A stretch of 64,000 bases of DNA. Source: Carposina sasakii. Taxonomy: Eukaryota; Arthropoda; Insecta; Lepidoptera; Carposinidae. Of the stretch, positions 20,701 to 35,700 are shown one piece after another (position 1 is the stretch's first letter; each line of letters begins with the position of its first letter). The DNA lies in NCBI GenBank assembly GCA_014607495.2, contig CP053156.1, positions 10,416,001 through 10,480,000 on the forward strand. Direction: 5' to 3'. The translations under genes and the position numbers were made by a program. The notes below the pieces were generated by a model, which was not told where the DNA came from, ran no database searches, and was given only the letters and a program-made list of their open reading frames with translations.

Positions 20701-23700
20701 ATTCCGGGAAATAATTAGGTGTGCCTTGTGCCTTGACCATAAAAAAGAAACAAAACACGTAGATAAATTATTACAAAACACAACGGTTTATTGAGGGATC
20801 CTGTTAATATGATATGTATTATTATAGGTATTTAGTATATCCATATTAAATTTTCTTCAGTCCTTCATATAAAAGTGCATGCTACAAAATGACCTCTAGT
20901 ATCTCAAGTAAGAACATCTCATCTGAATGTTGGCACGTTACCGTTGGCCCAACAGCTCGCACCAACGAACCAACACATTTTCATGATTGGAGCACAGCGG
21001 GGTTAAGACCTCGGCGCAATTTGAATTCAGTCCCTTCCCCACCTAAAACTCATTACGCAAACGTAATCAAAGAGATTTATGTATTTTAATAATTTGCCAA
21101 AACAACGGTTTGTTAACGGCGCTCACAGAATGCAACGTTTGGGTTTCCTGAGTTAGTTAACAGGTTTATAGATTAACTAGATGTTGTCCGTGACTTTGTC
21201 CATGAAAAATTTAAGATTGGGACGACTGAGGATCGGGAATGGGATATTCTCTGAGCGAAGTAACTTAATCTGTGTGTCCTTTGGCACATAACTCGTAAAT
21301 AGAGATTTCATCAACATCCAATCTCTTTAAAAAAGTTCGCATATAAATTCTACAAATACCTACCTACCTACTTACTTTACTATTTTACCTAGTACCACTA
21401 GCGGTGCAATTACAAAATTTCGCCTAAAGTTCGAAAAAGTGTTTAAAAATGACATTTGACAACAAAATGTATGGAATATAATATCAAAACTAGACAATAT
21501 TTAGTTTAATCAACATTTAAATACTTTTGTAATAACGCATTATCTTTATATTATCACGTCATTTAGGATGACCTAACAAAGTCCTTTTAAAACATTTCCA
21601 AGTCGTAGAGCTATGCAGACAGGACAGAATGCAATTGAAGAAAAGTGAACCCTGCAATAAGTGTCGAGACTCGAACGGACGTCGGCGTCGTGAAGATTTT
21701 AAGTGTATCTAGTCTAGATTGATTTTCGATAAATGTGTCCGCTATTGGCTTTTCTGGGTATTATTTTCTCATAGCATGATGCTTACTTTTAATAAGTTTT
21801 GCTCAAGTTTAAAATGTTGTCCATTGATTAAGCAAAATCACGAGATTTTCTTAACATACATACTCGTATCATCGTGACATCGTCAGCCTATTGCAGTCCA
21901 CTGCTGGACGTAGGCCTCCCCTAGTGTACGCCACATGGCTCGATCTCCCGTTTTTGCCATCCAGTCTCTCATATAATCTCATATAATCAGGCCCTAAAAC
22001 TTAATTATTTTTTTGCACATTCACAAAAAATATAACTTACAAGAAGATATACACTCACACTCAACACAAGAACTTCAGAACTTCTAAATGACTAGTTGGG
22101 GCATCCCACGATCGAAGGGCTGGCCAGTACTTTGATTAAAGGATTAGCCTCGCCATCCAGCGGGGCAAAGCGGCCAGCCATTTGGCTGGCCACGTTGCCA
22201 GCGGTGGAGGAGTTGCAGGCAGTCTTCTATTTGTAAATATGTCCTAGATTAAAGCTTTTTATTTTGTATTATTATCCACCCCACAATGTAAATTTATAAA
22301 TAAATAAAAATAAATAAGAAAATCTCTACAGAGGTTGGGCGAAAATATTCACTCTTCCACTTTTGACCAGTTGCCCTATTGAGTCCGACGTATTAAGGAT
22401 GAACCTACCTCAAATTGTATATGAGTATTAGGCTATTTAACGTGACCTAACTAAGAAACTCGGGCATTCTCAGGCGATAAGCTAGCAACTTGTCACTGAT
22501 CCCCTGAGACCGGTCGTTGGTCCCCGATATGCTATATAAACGTGGCTGTAGTATATCTTAGAAGTTCTGTTTATCCTATTTCGGGAACATAGCCATACAT
22601 ACAGGGTGATTTTTGGTCCTCTACGTTCCCGAAAACTACGGAATCTCCTCATCATCACGATCATTTCTCTCCATGGAGGCATACCTGGGAAGTGTCTGGT
22701 TCCCAAGATATTACGGTCCAAAGTTAAGTAAATAGACTGCGATTTTCTGCAAAAATGCACATAGACTCGCGTAGCAAGATTTTTTCACGAGAAATAAATA
22801 ATATCTGTCTATGAAAAAACTAGCATAAATACTGGACACTATAAAAGCCCGATCAAGTAATGAATTACTTTTTATTTAAATCATTTCCCAGCATTTTTTT
22901 TGGCATACACTTACTTTATTTGATGTACAGAGTCGTACCCTTCGTTAAGGGTGGCAACGAAAAAACATCATGTATATGTATGTATGTAACATGGCCTACC
23001 GTTGAGTCGTTCTATCCTCTCCTTCCTTTCAGCCGCCTCCTCAGCCAGCTTGGCCGAGGTTTTGACTCCCTCGCCTGACTTCTGCGTCTTCTCCATGATG
23101 GCACAGGCTCGCAGCACGAACGCTGGCACTGTCTCCGCCTTCTCTTGACGAGGAATCTCCACCAGCGACCAGTACTGCGTCTCCAGCCGGACTACATCCT
23201 GAAAGTGGATTAGAGATCAGATTATATAAGTTCAGAATACGCAGAATCCTTGTTGATCTAAGTTTGCGATTAATGTTTATACAGATAACATCGATACGCC
23301 CTATCAATATTTACAACTCCCGAAATTTAAAGCAAAAAACAGGACAATAAGTGTATGTAAATATAGAACTTAGTGGACCAAACTGGCTCGAAAGCCTGTA
23401 TGTAGGCAGTACTAGTTAGTACTTATGCAGTCCGCCTTCAACCGGTCGTAGTGGATGTACCTACATCTGACAGTGGAGGTTAGTGGACGAACATTTATGG
23501 CTGAAATGACGATGAGATACTTTCAGCTGCAAAAAGTGCAAGTGCAACTGCAAAGTGATTCCCAAAAACTAAATAAAACAACTTCCACAAGCGACATTGA
23601 CAACAAAGAAACACTTCCAAATGAATATAACAAGGTAGTTGAAGCTGATACGATGTTCGCAACTCACAATCAGCTTTAAACTTCCCCTGTTACTGTTCTG

Positions 23701-26700
23701 GTTAAAACTGGGGAGAGTTTTTAACTTTAAACTTTGAGGTTTATTAAATTTGAGTTTTTTGGTTGTTACGAACAAAAGAAAATTGATTTACTAGTGGTAT
23801 AGTTATCGTTATCTGTTGATTAACGGGTTTTACGTTAAGAAAGTGTAATTTTTTATATAGTCTGGACATCTGCTACTTTTTTCCTGTTCATTAGATATAA
23901 TTTATATAGGGTGTAACAGAAAGGGTATGTTAAGCGAAAAGCTATATAAATAGCCCACTATAGAGAACCTATTTCCAAAATTTGAGACTCGTAATCACAT
24001 TTTTATTTTTCAAGATTGTATGAAAATTCCTGAGATATTTAAAAATTCTCCATACTATCGGGAAAAATACGAGTAAACATGTGATTTCGGGTCTCAAATT
24101 TTGTGGATAGGTTCTCTACGTGGGCTAAATAGTATAGTAAATACATAGCTTTTGCGCTTAACATACCCTTTTTGTTACACCTGTATAACATAATAAGACA
24201 TCGCGCTTAACTTCTAATTAACTTCTAAAATGATTAAGTACCTGTAAAAATATGTTGTTTGATTGTCTGAGCGCTTATTATTTAATAGGTTCTCCCCAAA
24301 TTACTTATGCTGATGAAGGGCTTTACTAGAATACAACAGTTGTTTCTACTTTAATGATTATCATAAGAGTCAACTTAGAAACTAAAAGGTAAATAGCAAC
24401 GAGAAATAAGTACTTTTTTTATTAATGCGAATGTGGATTAATTAATCATTAGTACATTTTGCCTTGTTCTGTTATAATATGACATAGATAGAAGTACTCG
24501 TAGCAACAATTTTGTACACAGACTGGCGTTAAACTTTTCCTATTACGTTCGTTGGCTGTGAAATTACCAGACCAGCGCCATTTTGTTGTCACTGTTTCGC
24601 AGGTTTATAACGAACATAAATTTTAATGATATCCATCATGATAGTAGAAACATATTTTGCTTTCATATTTAGAGTTGAACAAACATCCAAACCTACATAA
24701 TGCTAGCTGGAAAAGTAACGTTCTCTGTTACTTTTTAAGCATAATAGGAAAATTTATTACAAATAATTTATGCCATACGGTAACCACCATTCATACAGAT
24801 TCATACGATAAAAATATGATATGCGGGATACCTACTCGTAAACATGAACTCTAAAACAGCCGTCACGATTCTTTAATGGAAACAGTCCTTGGTTTTAGAT
24901 CAAATAATAAATCATAGTCCAAACTTAAGGTAAAGTAAATTTAACATCAATTTAGAAATATTCCAAGATCTTCCGGGGACCTCAATTAATTTCCTAGCTC
25001 GGGCGCATATTGAACTTAGATTGCGAGTTTCATGCTTAATTAAATTAATATGGCGTATACGTAATTGTTTAGGAATGCTTTTGTCACTTGCATCCTGTCT
25101 GCGAAGTTCGAACCCTGAGATAAATTAATTACTAAACATTTAAGCGCAATATTACGTATGTAATATCCGGGAGGTGAGCAGCAGCGCCTCCCGTGTTGAC
25201 AACATAGTCCAAAATACAAACTGCGGTCACCAACCCGCCTGCCCAGCGTGGTGACTATGGGCAAATACCCCCATGGCAGTCTTGTGACGTGCCCGGGGGA
25301 GGCCTTTGTCCAGCAGTGGACTGCAATAGGCTGATGATGATACGTATGTAAGAGCCGACTAAGGAACTCGGGCAATCTCTCAGACGATAAGCAACTGATA
25401 ATTTACATCTGTCTCAGCAAAGATAAACATAGCTGTGGGATCTCTTTAATGATCCTGTAGTTAGGCTTCCCCATTTCGGAAACACAAGATTCCTATTCTA
25501 GAGCGATATCTCGCTCTCACAAAGGAAATAATCCTGCCGCAACAGTCATAATGATATTCACATGCTAATACTCTATTACAGTAGCTATCTTTCTTAGCAG
25601 ATTACATTGAGGTCGGAAGCTAGTCGTAGGCAATTTGTTTATGCTAATTCTGACAGTTTCGTATCTTCGCATAGAATATAACTGCTTCATTACCTGAATG
25701 AATAATTAACTCTTTAAAGATAGTTATGTCATTTTTAGGGTTCCGTACCCAAAGGGTAAAAACTGGACCCTATTACTAAGGGTCCGCTATAACAACAAAT
25801 ACTAATTAAAAAAAAAATTACTTCCATACAACAAACACGATTTTTTGCCCTTTTCGCTCGATATCAATAATGACATCAGGTAGGCATTACTTATTATTTT
25901 AATATTACTTTGGACTCAGATTTAATGAACTTATAGACCCTGGTGTCCTTCCAAGCCAATTTGTTTGCCGGCATTATTAGGTTTATTTACTTTACCAACA
26001 TTTGCAGAGTGTTTTGCAGATGCGAATTGTGAGTTGTCTCTGCAACGACTCATGTTTGTTTATATATCTCAAGATCGCTTTACGCTTGAATAATAATTGA
26101 AGACAACTGCTTAGGAGAAACAAGAGATTCCTCTGCCACTATTCATTGTACCTTACCATACCTACTTTAGTAGTGCAATAAATAAAGTTTTTGTAAAATA
26201 TATTTTTACTTTACTAATTAATTAAAGTCGATAAGTAAGAACCCGAATAAAGCCGACGCGAGTTAGAAAAATGAACGGATGTCATATTAAGCTGCAGTTT
26301 CATTTTTCAAACTGACACATTTCTAGTTTCCGACACGACACGACAAATGGAAGTTGCAATATGCACGTGGAACCTGCATTAATAGGTGCATTTCTGTCAC
26401 TAATAGGTGCAGCAATAAAATAAAGTATTTTTGCAGTCGTTACTGCATTGCAAAGAAGTCCTCTAAAATGATAGATTTATACTTATTCCGAAGGAACTTT
26501 CAATACGTGCTAAGAATACAGCTTAAACAAAAGCTCTTTGAACCAATTTACACAGTTTGTTTGTACGAATTGATTGAAAATACCAATCTATTGGGTTTTC
26601 CGCTACAATTTGTCGGCACTACTAAGCATCTATAGAAGGAAATTAAAAACCTTCCCTTTTCGTTTTCTCGGCCCGAGCTAGTTTTATTTAACAAGATGGC

Positions 26701-29700
26701 CGTCTTTTATTTCTTCGTTGTAATTATGGCGGCGACGACGACGGCCGGGTTGTCGATTAATTTATTTTCACTTGTAAATAATGTAAAATGAGAATCAGAG
26801 AAATACGTATAATAAAAAGAATAATGATATAAATATTGTAGGTAGGTACAAGTTTACACGAACAAGGTAGGGGGACCCATATTCAATCTATCTCTTCTAA
26901 TTAAGTAGTTTTATTTTTAGACATAGTGTAAAAATTCTACTGTTATTTTTAAAATCGTTAGACCAAAAAATTACATTGATAAAATTATTCCTTCTCATAC
27001 AGACGAATTATTATCTTGTGAAAACAACATTAAAAAATGTTGTAAAATTGTCACTTAGCTCGTACCTCGGAAAGGACGTAAAACCGTTGGTCCTGCGCCT
27101 GATCTCTCTCCGGTCGTGTCAGCTTTCCGTCCCATCGGACTATGAGAGTGACGGAATAGAGTGCACAGTGTTTGCGCACACACTTGTGCACTATAATATC
27201 TCCTGCGTACCTGGCTAATCTCCGTAGAGATTGGTCGCCTTGGCTGAAATACGGTCGGAGATCTTATTACGAGTATTATCTTGTGAAAAAAATAAGTAAA
27301 ATATTCACACTTCAAAATTTAAATGTCGCATGTCTTAGGAAACCATTTGTTCGTTATAAACGTATATTATCCTGAGACAAAAAATAGTAAAATATCCAGT
27401 TTATATTTTTATAAAGACGTAGGAAACCTGTTGTTCGTCATAAAGGTACATATATGTCTCGCTAGAGCATATTACATGTTCCATTATGGCTCGTACTAAA
27501 ATATTTGTGTCTCGAAAACTTTATACTTCCACTTATATACTAACTTGTCTGCACGAGATAAAATTGCATGTAATGCTTTGTACGTACGTCGAGGGAACTT
27601 AATTCCTTGGAATAAGTTCAGTTCCCTTGGACCGCGGCCAGATGCTGATAAAAACGGGAACACTGGTTGCACTGAATCACAGTTACGGTGGAATGTAGAT
27701 GTTAAAAGATCTTCAATGGTACAGATACCAGCGATTAATATTGTACATAAACTTTCGGAGACCTTCAAGACTTCTATAAGGTATACGTAAGCTATTGAGC
27801 GCCAGTATCGTTTGGTTTTATTGTACCCAGAGTAAGAGAAGTTTTCTTGTTTGTCTACTGATTGACAGTGACACGGCCAAAAGGTTGTCTGTTCATATCC
27901 GTGCCTACGGATCATATATCTTAAGACAAGCTCTATAGCTTGCTAAATAGGGTTTAACTCAATAACCTAAACATATTATTCATATTTTTATATGGAGGTA
28001 TTATACCTAGATACCGGACAGAATAGTAGGTACTTCATGCGATAGAGATGAACACTGTATAAGTATTTTGACCGATAACTAGTGTTCAATCATTAGTCAA
28101 TATTCGACAATTTTGACATAGATTAAAAAGTATAAATAAATAAATAAAATAAAAAGCCTTTTATTTCTTACAATTAATTTCAACAATCAAATTCAATATA
28201 AAATTGTAAAGTAAAAATTATTGATAGTAAACGATTTTGGATATTAATAATGAATTAATTATACACAGTTTGAATTAAAATAACAATAAATATAAATAAT
28301 TTGATTAATAGGTATGTCATGCAAGAACCCCTCGTGTGAGGGTAAAGGCCTCCTCCAGACCACTTCATTTATCTCTATCTTTGGTTTTTGTCATCCAGTT
28401 TTTCCCGGTTAATTCCGTGATGTCGTCTTCCCAGCGTACCCTAGGCCTCCCTCTCTTTCTAGTTTAAATTCTATATATAATTCTAATTCTAGATTAAAGT
28501 AGTACGTATATAATCCGACCCAAATATATGACTATTAGGATTCTAGTAAAATATGGGGATGCTTCGACGATTCGATACTCATTTACATATTTTGTCTTTT
28601 TTAAAAAGCACGTAACATCAAATTCAATATCAAAAGTAAGTAAAAAATAGACACCTCTTACTTAAAGTTAGACTGGATTCCACTTGTTACTTACTAACTG
28701 ACGGCCACTGTTCTCCCTCGTTCATTTTACAGAAGTGTTCTTGTAATTTGGTAATGTAATAACTTAATTTTGTGGATAAGGTTCTCTTGGAGAGTTGCCA
28801 GATGGTAATAAAAACCGAACAGGTTTGCTTTGAATTTGTAAAACTGGCTGGAATGGAAACGTTCTTTTGTTTTCAGTGAATGAAGTGAAAATGTGTTCAT
28901 TTCTTTGGCGCTCACTTAACCAAGAGCTTATTAAGACTTAAAAAACAAGGGAAGGTACTCTGAGATAAAGAAGTCACGTGGGTTATACCAGCGGGGACAC
29001 ATGCCTACGTCATCTGGATGTTTGACGTTTCTTGTAAGGGCGTGACGTTAATTTATCGTATCGAAAAATTAAGTAATTTTCAGTGTAAAAATCTTACTCG
29101 TGGCCACACATTGACAGCAATGTTTATTATAAAACCACTTTGAATACAGGACACTTTGTATTTTATACATATAGTTAATTAAGTAATAAACATATATTTA
29201 TACGGAACAAATTGCCATATTAGGATGAAATTAAACACACCCTTAAGGTTATCCTATAGGTATATAGGAAATTCCGAGTAGAGAACTCGGAATTTCCTAT
29301 ATAATTCAAGTTAAAGTGAAAAAGTTTTGACGTTTGACAACTTTTTAATTTAGTATGGCGGATGATTAGAAAAGCTTTCTGTCGGTCTTCCTTACTTATT
29401 TCAGGAGTAAAAAAACACACACTAAAACAATAAAATGTGACTGTAACCGCTAAATCAATATACTAGCTACTATCAGGATTCCAGTCATTTCACTAAAACG
29501 GCTCACCCAATTAGCTATCGCCACGTTTGACAACACTTATCCACTTACAAATCTAATAGCCATGTCGGGGCGTACCATAAGATCAATGACACGTCAAAAT
29601 CAGAGCCTGCAAGTTATTGCCGTAGAGCTAACAAAGAAATCTCATTCCGCAGCAACTTGTTGCCCCGGAGTCGCTTAATTCGTTATCTAGCTCTCTATGA

Positions 29701-32700
29701 GGTTGTGTTTCGCTGTCTCCCTGTCTTGCTATTGGTTTATTTTGGATATACTGATAGAGCTTATAGTGATTTCATTTTAGGGCTATTTTCCCAATGGTGA
29801 AATAGCATACCTAAACGTTAAAAAGTCTATCTTAAATTTAGATAGGCTATCTGACTTAGACTGGCGAAAAATCGGCCCTTTGTATAATTATATTCACATA
29901 CATCTCTGCATCTCTTGATCCGAGCATGTATGTCAAAAGAGTCGATCAAGAAACTCAAGAGCGTTCATTCCGGCGAGTCAATTGTCACTGATATTTTAGT
30001 AGCATTGCTATGCTAATCGAAGATGTAATATCTCCTTCATGATCCGATAGTTCTGGCTAACCCGATTTTTGAGAATGCATGTACGAGTATACAGGATGAT
30101 TTTTGGTCGTCAACGTTCCCGAAAACTATGGAATCTCCTCATCATCACGATTTTTCTCCATGGAAGCATAGTGTCTGGTTTCCAAAATATTAGGGTCCAA
30201 AGTTGAGTAAATAACTGCGTTTTTCTGCATAAATATAGACGCGCGTAGCAGGATTTTTTTAATGGGAATGTCTATAAAAAAACTAACATAAACACTAGAC
30301 ACTATAAATTTCGCCAGATTAAGTAATTTAAAAATTTTTTGAAAAAAAAAATTTTTTTTTCCCAGTAAACTTACGTATAGATACGTACCCTTCGTTAAAG
30401 GTATATAGTATGCATTAGGCTAGCGTTTAATACTAATCTATACATATAAAAAATTGAAACCATGAGCGTTGTTGCCGCGTGGTGCCGGCAGAGTAGAATT
30501 CGTACCACCCCATGTCTGCCCGTAGGTATCGTACGAGGCGATTAAGGGTTTCCGGGAGGTGGGCAGCAGCGCCTCTCGTGTTGACAACATAGTCCAAAAT
30601 ACAAACTGCGGTCACCAACCCGCCTGCCCAGCGTGGTGACTATGGGCAAATACCCCCCATGGCAGTCTTGTGGCGTGCCCTGGGGGAGGCCTACGTCCAG
30701 CAGTGAACTGGCTGATGATGATGATGAGCGCTGTTGGCCTGTCCATCTCCATATAATGGTATCTGATGGTATAAAAGATTATTTTACTGCTACTAATTCT
30801 TACCAACTCATGTGCGAATAGTCTATGTGATATCATAAATATATTTGTGGTACAAAGACAGGAAATAATCCGTGTACGTCGGAGCTAAGAGAAGCAAAAC
30901 CGATTTCCATAGTTTGGCCAATTTACCCCCGGCAATAAACAACCTGTTGTCAAAGGGAACATGTTTAATATGAGCCTGTAGGTTGCTGATAAGGCAGTTT
31001 TTTTCTTGTAATTTCAGAGGAATATCAGCCTTATTTGAGGTACTTTTACTTATTTATCCTACTAATATTATAAACGCGAAGGTAAGTATGGATGGATGGA
31101 TGTTTGTTACTCTTTTACTTGGATTAATATATTTATCCCGGGAAAATATTCTTAGTATTCTTTATTGTACACATAAAAACGGCTGGAGTACGATTTTAAT
31201 AAAAGCACACTTTTAACACAAAATAAATATATTTACTAAATAATAACAATACTTAATTATCTATGGAGTTAGCTGTGAAAGAATTAAGGAAGAGACACCT
31301 TGGATTAACACATTTATCCCGGGAAAATATTTTTATTCCGGATAATTACAATACATACATTTGTTTTTCTACAGTACACGCGGACGAAGTTGCGGCCGTC
31401 CACTAGTTTTTGATAAATGAACTGTATGTTCTTGAACTATTTTACGATTTTCCCAATTAGGCTTTTATACCTATCTACATTAATAATGACTGCAATGTAT
31501 TGCAAAGTAAAATAACACAATTTCAACGCGACCTACCGTAGGCGGTTCGTAGTTCGTAGCACGCGCTACGGGACGTTAATACTATATAAATATTCAGTTA
31601 CGATGAATTGAAATAAAAGCTGATATAGCAGAAAGAGTAAGTACAGTCAGCATAAGAGCATTCTTAGTTAGCGCAAGTAATTGTATCACGCTGCGAGTTC
31701 GCACTTGTCACGTGCTCATGTGTGATGTACGGACAGACAAAACGCTTGCAAAGTTATTAGAATGACAGACATTTGTAACCTGTAGTTCTAAAAGTAAAAA
31801 GAGTAAAATAATATATTATTATTAGCCTGTGCTGATATGGGGCTTCGCTAGAATACATCAGCTGCTTCTCCTCCAGTGCATGTCGTAAGAGTCAACTAAG
31901 GAACTAGGGTATTCTCTCAGGCGATAAGCTAGCAACTTGTTACTGATCATTACATTTAATACATAAATACATACATATAATCACGCCTTTATCCCTTACG
32001 GGGTAGGCAGAGCACTAAGGGCCGATAGAACCACATGGTGCCAGTTCTGACCAATTTTGAGGGTATAGTTGAGATGTATAAGTTCGGTTAGTAGTGACAG
32101 GTGGTCAGCCCATCGTTACATTTAATTATTACATTAAGTTTAATTATTGCATCTGTAGGATTTCTGTAGATTACATACCACATTCTATGATAAATAAATG
32201 CTCATACAATAATATAATAACAAAATAACATGGATACATATTATAGTCACGCCCATTATTTCCAAAGTGGTTGGGCAGAGGTGTGCAAATTACACACCTA
32301 CTTTTCACCAGTTAGCCTATTAAGTCCCACGTGGTAAGGGGTGAGCCTACCGCCGCTTATAGGCATAAATACAACTATCTAGCTACCGGTAACGAATCCA
32401 ATGGGGAACATGGATATGATTATTATTAGGCAATAATCAATGGTAGGCAATAATATTGCAAAGTTTGAATTCAGACCACACATATAAATGCAATGCCAAG
32501 AAATTAATTACGCCGCCGCTAGCAAAGTTTCATAAAAATAATATTCGACGTTTAAGTTGCTGACCATACTTTTTCCACAACATCCTGGTAAGCGTTACTA
32601 TTGAGGATGACTGCACACATTTTGTGAGCCAGCAGCAAAGTTTCTTGCATCCTATATATATTATACAGGGTATAACAGAAGGGGTATGTTAAGCGTTATA

Positions 32701-35700
32701 AAAATAGACCACTGTAGAGAACCCTAGCCACAAAATTTTTCCATATGGCAATTTCCATAGTTGTTGACTTTATGTACCCCTTTTTTACAACCTGTATAGC
32801 CTATTTTATGTAGTATGTACGTACATCACAATAACAAATAGACTGCATAGTTCGCGCTAATGAAATACTTAGGCAAAAAGATAATATGTAGTAATTATCG
32901 AGTCAAATTTATTATTGAATATATAAACATATTTCACAAATACCACACAAATTAATAATATTAATTAACTCTCGAAGGCTAGTTTTGCGGAGCATTCCAA
33001 TAACTAAGCAAATACACAAAGGAGCCGGGATAATTGCGGTTTACTTGCTGTTTGTTCACGCTGTTTTCCGTCCCAAAAGTCAATGGGTACCCTTTCCACC
33101 CTTTAATATTTTACTTTCTACTAATTCTACTAATGTTACTCATTTCTGATAATATTATAATGGACAAAATGTGTGAGAATATGAATAATTATGATTTCAC
33201 ACAAAACCTACTAAATTAAAGCATTTTCATAAACCTTGTTACACGAGATGTAACAAAACGGGTATGTTAAGCGAAATGCTATCTCATATAGAGAATCTAC
33301 AAAATTTTAAACTCGAAATCACACGCACGTCAGCTAACTTTTCCATAAACAAACGTTTAAACATCTCCTCGTGATATCTACTCAATGGTTCCAATAACCC
33401 AGCATTGTTTGTTTGAAACTGAGCTCATCAAAGTCTTTTATTTACAAACCTGAAATTAAATTGAAATTGTATCAAGCAACTTAATGGATGTCACGATGGG
33501 ATGCAAAAATTATTTCGTTGATTCACTATTACCATAGAGGAATAAGATGTCATAGAGTGCTAATGTCATACTAACTGTTTCGATGCACCATTAGACTTTT
33601 CGGTGCCTCACAATTCCAGTCCTTGATACTTAGATTCTATTAGTGTAATGTATAGTAATGTACTACATTACTAATGTATTGTAACGTATAGTAATGCAAT
33701 CTAAGTGTCGAGGACTGGAATTGTGAGGCACCGAAAAGTCTAAAGGTGCATCGAAACTGTTAGTATGACATTAGCACTCTATGTCTATATCTTATTCCTC
33801 TATGCTATTACCTATGATATTACAAGGGTAAGTTTAGAAAATAGGCTAGCTTTAAGTGATACTGGAATATAACATATTTATATATGAATCACATACATAT
33901 TTCTGGTATTCTTAGTTGAAATTATTTTTTTTGAGGTCACTTGGAGAAGTATTATAAGTGCCAGTTTCATCATATCATATCATTTGCTATACTTATAGAA
34001 CTTTCCGGATAACCTATCTGGCACTTATTTTGAAGAAAACCATATGAAATGCCCAGTTAGGTCAAGCGCTAGTTAGGAAATGTATGGTGAAATCATTGGT
34101 ATTTAGGGTGAAAAAGATCGCAGAAGTGTTTGCTACAGAATATATAGGATGGTAGTTTGAGTGATTGGCTACAGGTGTTAAATTGTTTTACATACATACA
34201 TGTACATACGACTTTGCTCGCATAATGGGGTAGCCAGAACTGCAGCCCCGTTTAGCAAAGCGGGGACAGATGTAAATGATCACTGATTTGCTAGCTTATA
34301 GCCTGAGAGAATTCCCGAGCTTTAAACATTTGAGTTAGAAATAGTTCGTGTTAGAGTGGTATGATATTTATATTATTGTAAATAAAAAAATCAAAATGTC
34401 AAATGATCGAAGGCTAAATACATGATTGATATAAATCGTGATGTATCGTGACCTAAAAGCACAAAACACTTAACCTAAAGTTAAATAAATCATGAATGTT
34501 GTGCAAATGTTATTCTAAATTAAAAAAATGTATTTCAATGTGTGAATTAATAAAATATTAAATTATATTACAAACTAGCGACGGCCCGCGACTTTGTCTG
34601 CGTGAACTTTAGAATCTTTTCCCCATAATAGCGTATGAATCGTTTTTACCACATTTCTGTATATTTATGTAACAAAAGTTGGCGAAAAAAATGAAGATTA
34701 GCTTCAAATATCTGGTTTTTTCAGATACTTTCCTTACCCATAAACATCAATGTTTATTATGGCAATTTTTAGTAATATTATATTCCACAAGCTTAAAAAA
34801 AACATTAACGGGACATTAAAATAGTAAAAGAACCTTTTAAAGATTAATTAAGATTACCTGCTTTTGTGGAAATTTAAAATTTTCACCGCGAAAAAGGACA
34901 TAAAATACTAAGGACTAATATCAGCTGCGTAATTCAGTGCATATCGTAAATAGTCGACTAAAGAACTCGGGCATTCTCTCAAACGATTAGCTGGCAACTT
35001 GTCACTGATTATTTACACAGATTCGGGCATTCTCTGCAGCCACTGTTGGTGAAATTTGATTGGCACTCGCTATGAAAATTGAAAATAGGTGTTAGAAAAG
35101 TGGATGAAAGTGGAGCTTTTAAGTGTAAATTGGTAATTTAAACAACTTTATTAACTGTTCTAACAAGAAATTTGTATAATTGATTTCGGCCTAAGGACTT
35201 GTAACCAGGTCAGCAAACTTTATTTAAAAAAAAATATATATTTACATCTCTTCCAGCTATGCTAAGCGTGGTCGTGGGAGCTCCTTTATAATCCTCCAGT
35301 TCTTCCTCATTTCGGGAACATACAAGATATACAGGGTGTTTGTGACAGCCAGGCAAATATTGATATGGCGACTTCAGACCATGATTCTGAGGCGAAAACT
35401 ACTGAAAATTCTCGCAGGAAAATTCCAAAATATTCCGACATTTTTTTTTACATTTTTCAGGAAAAAAAAATGTGTAGTTCGTTTAAGTAGGCCTTAAAAA
35501 TAATGACTTAAAAACTAAAAAATTTTAACCTAGGGATGATTTTCAAAAAAAAAGTTGGTCCCAACAAAGGTCAAAATACTAATCAACCCCAACAGAGAGT
35601 CACAAGTAAATGTGTCTCACAACAACCAATAACCCCATTTAATTAGTCACAGGATCGCACGATATAATTGGCGCGGAGAGCAAAGATTACTCATAATCAA

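Larger units (their letters stand above)
18581..22451 (-). other. Gene A intron (18.6-23.0 kb), main unassigned part
   Basis: 18990-20580 is rich in recurring 'cagctt', 'taacagc' and 'aagggctgaata' words and holds the 41-bp array, so it may be one large old element. 20580-21869 shows no recognised feature; a 66-codon plus-strand frame at 20889-21089 is unassigned. 22330-22440 resembles the 32.25-kb repeat. Confidence 0.4.

Noticed and set aside
22482..22760. 92-codon minus-strand frame
   Set aside because: It spans repeat G and a family B MITE.
25040..25375. 111-codon minus-strand frame
   Set aside because: It is antisense to the RTE-tailed SINE.
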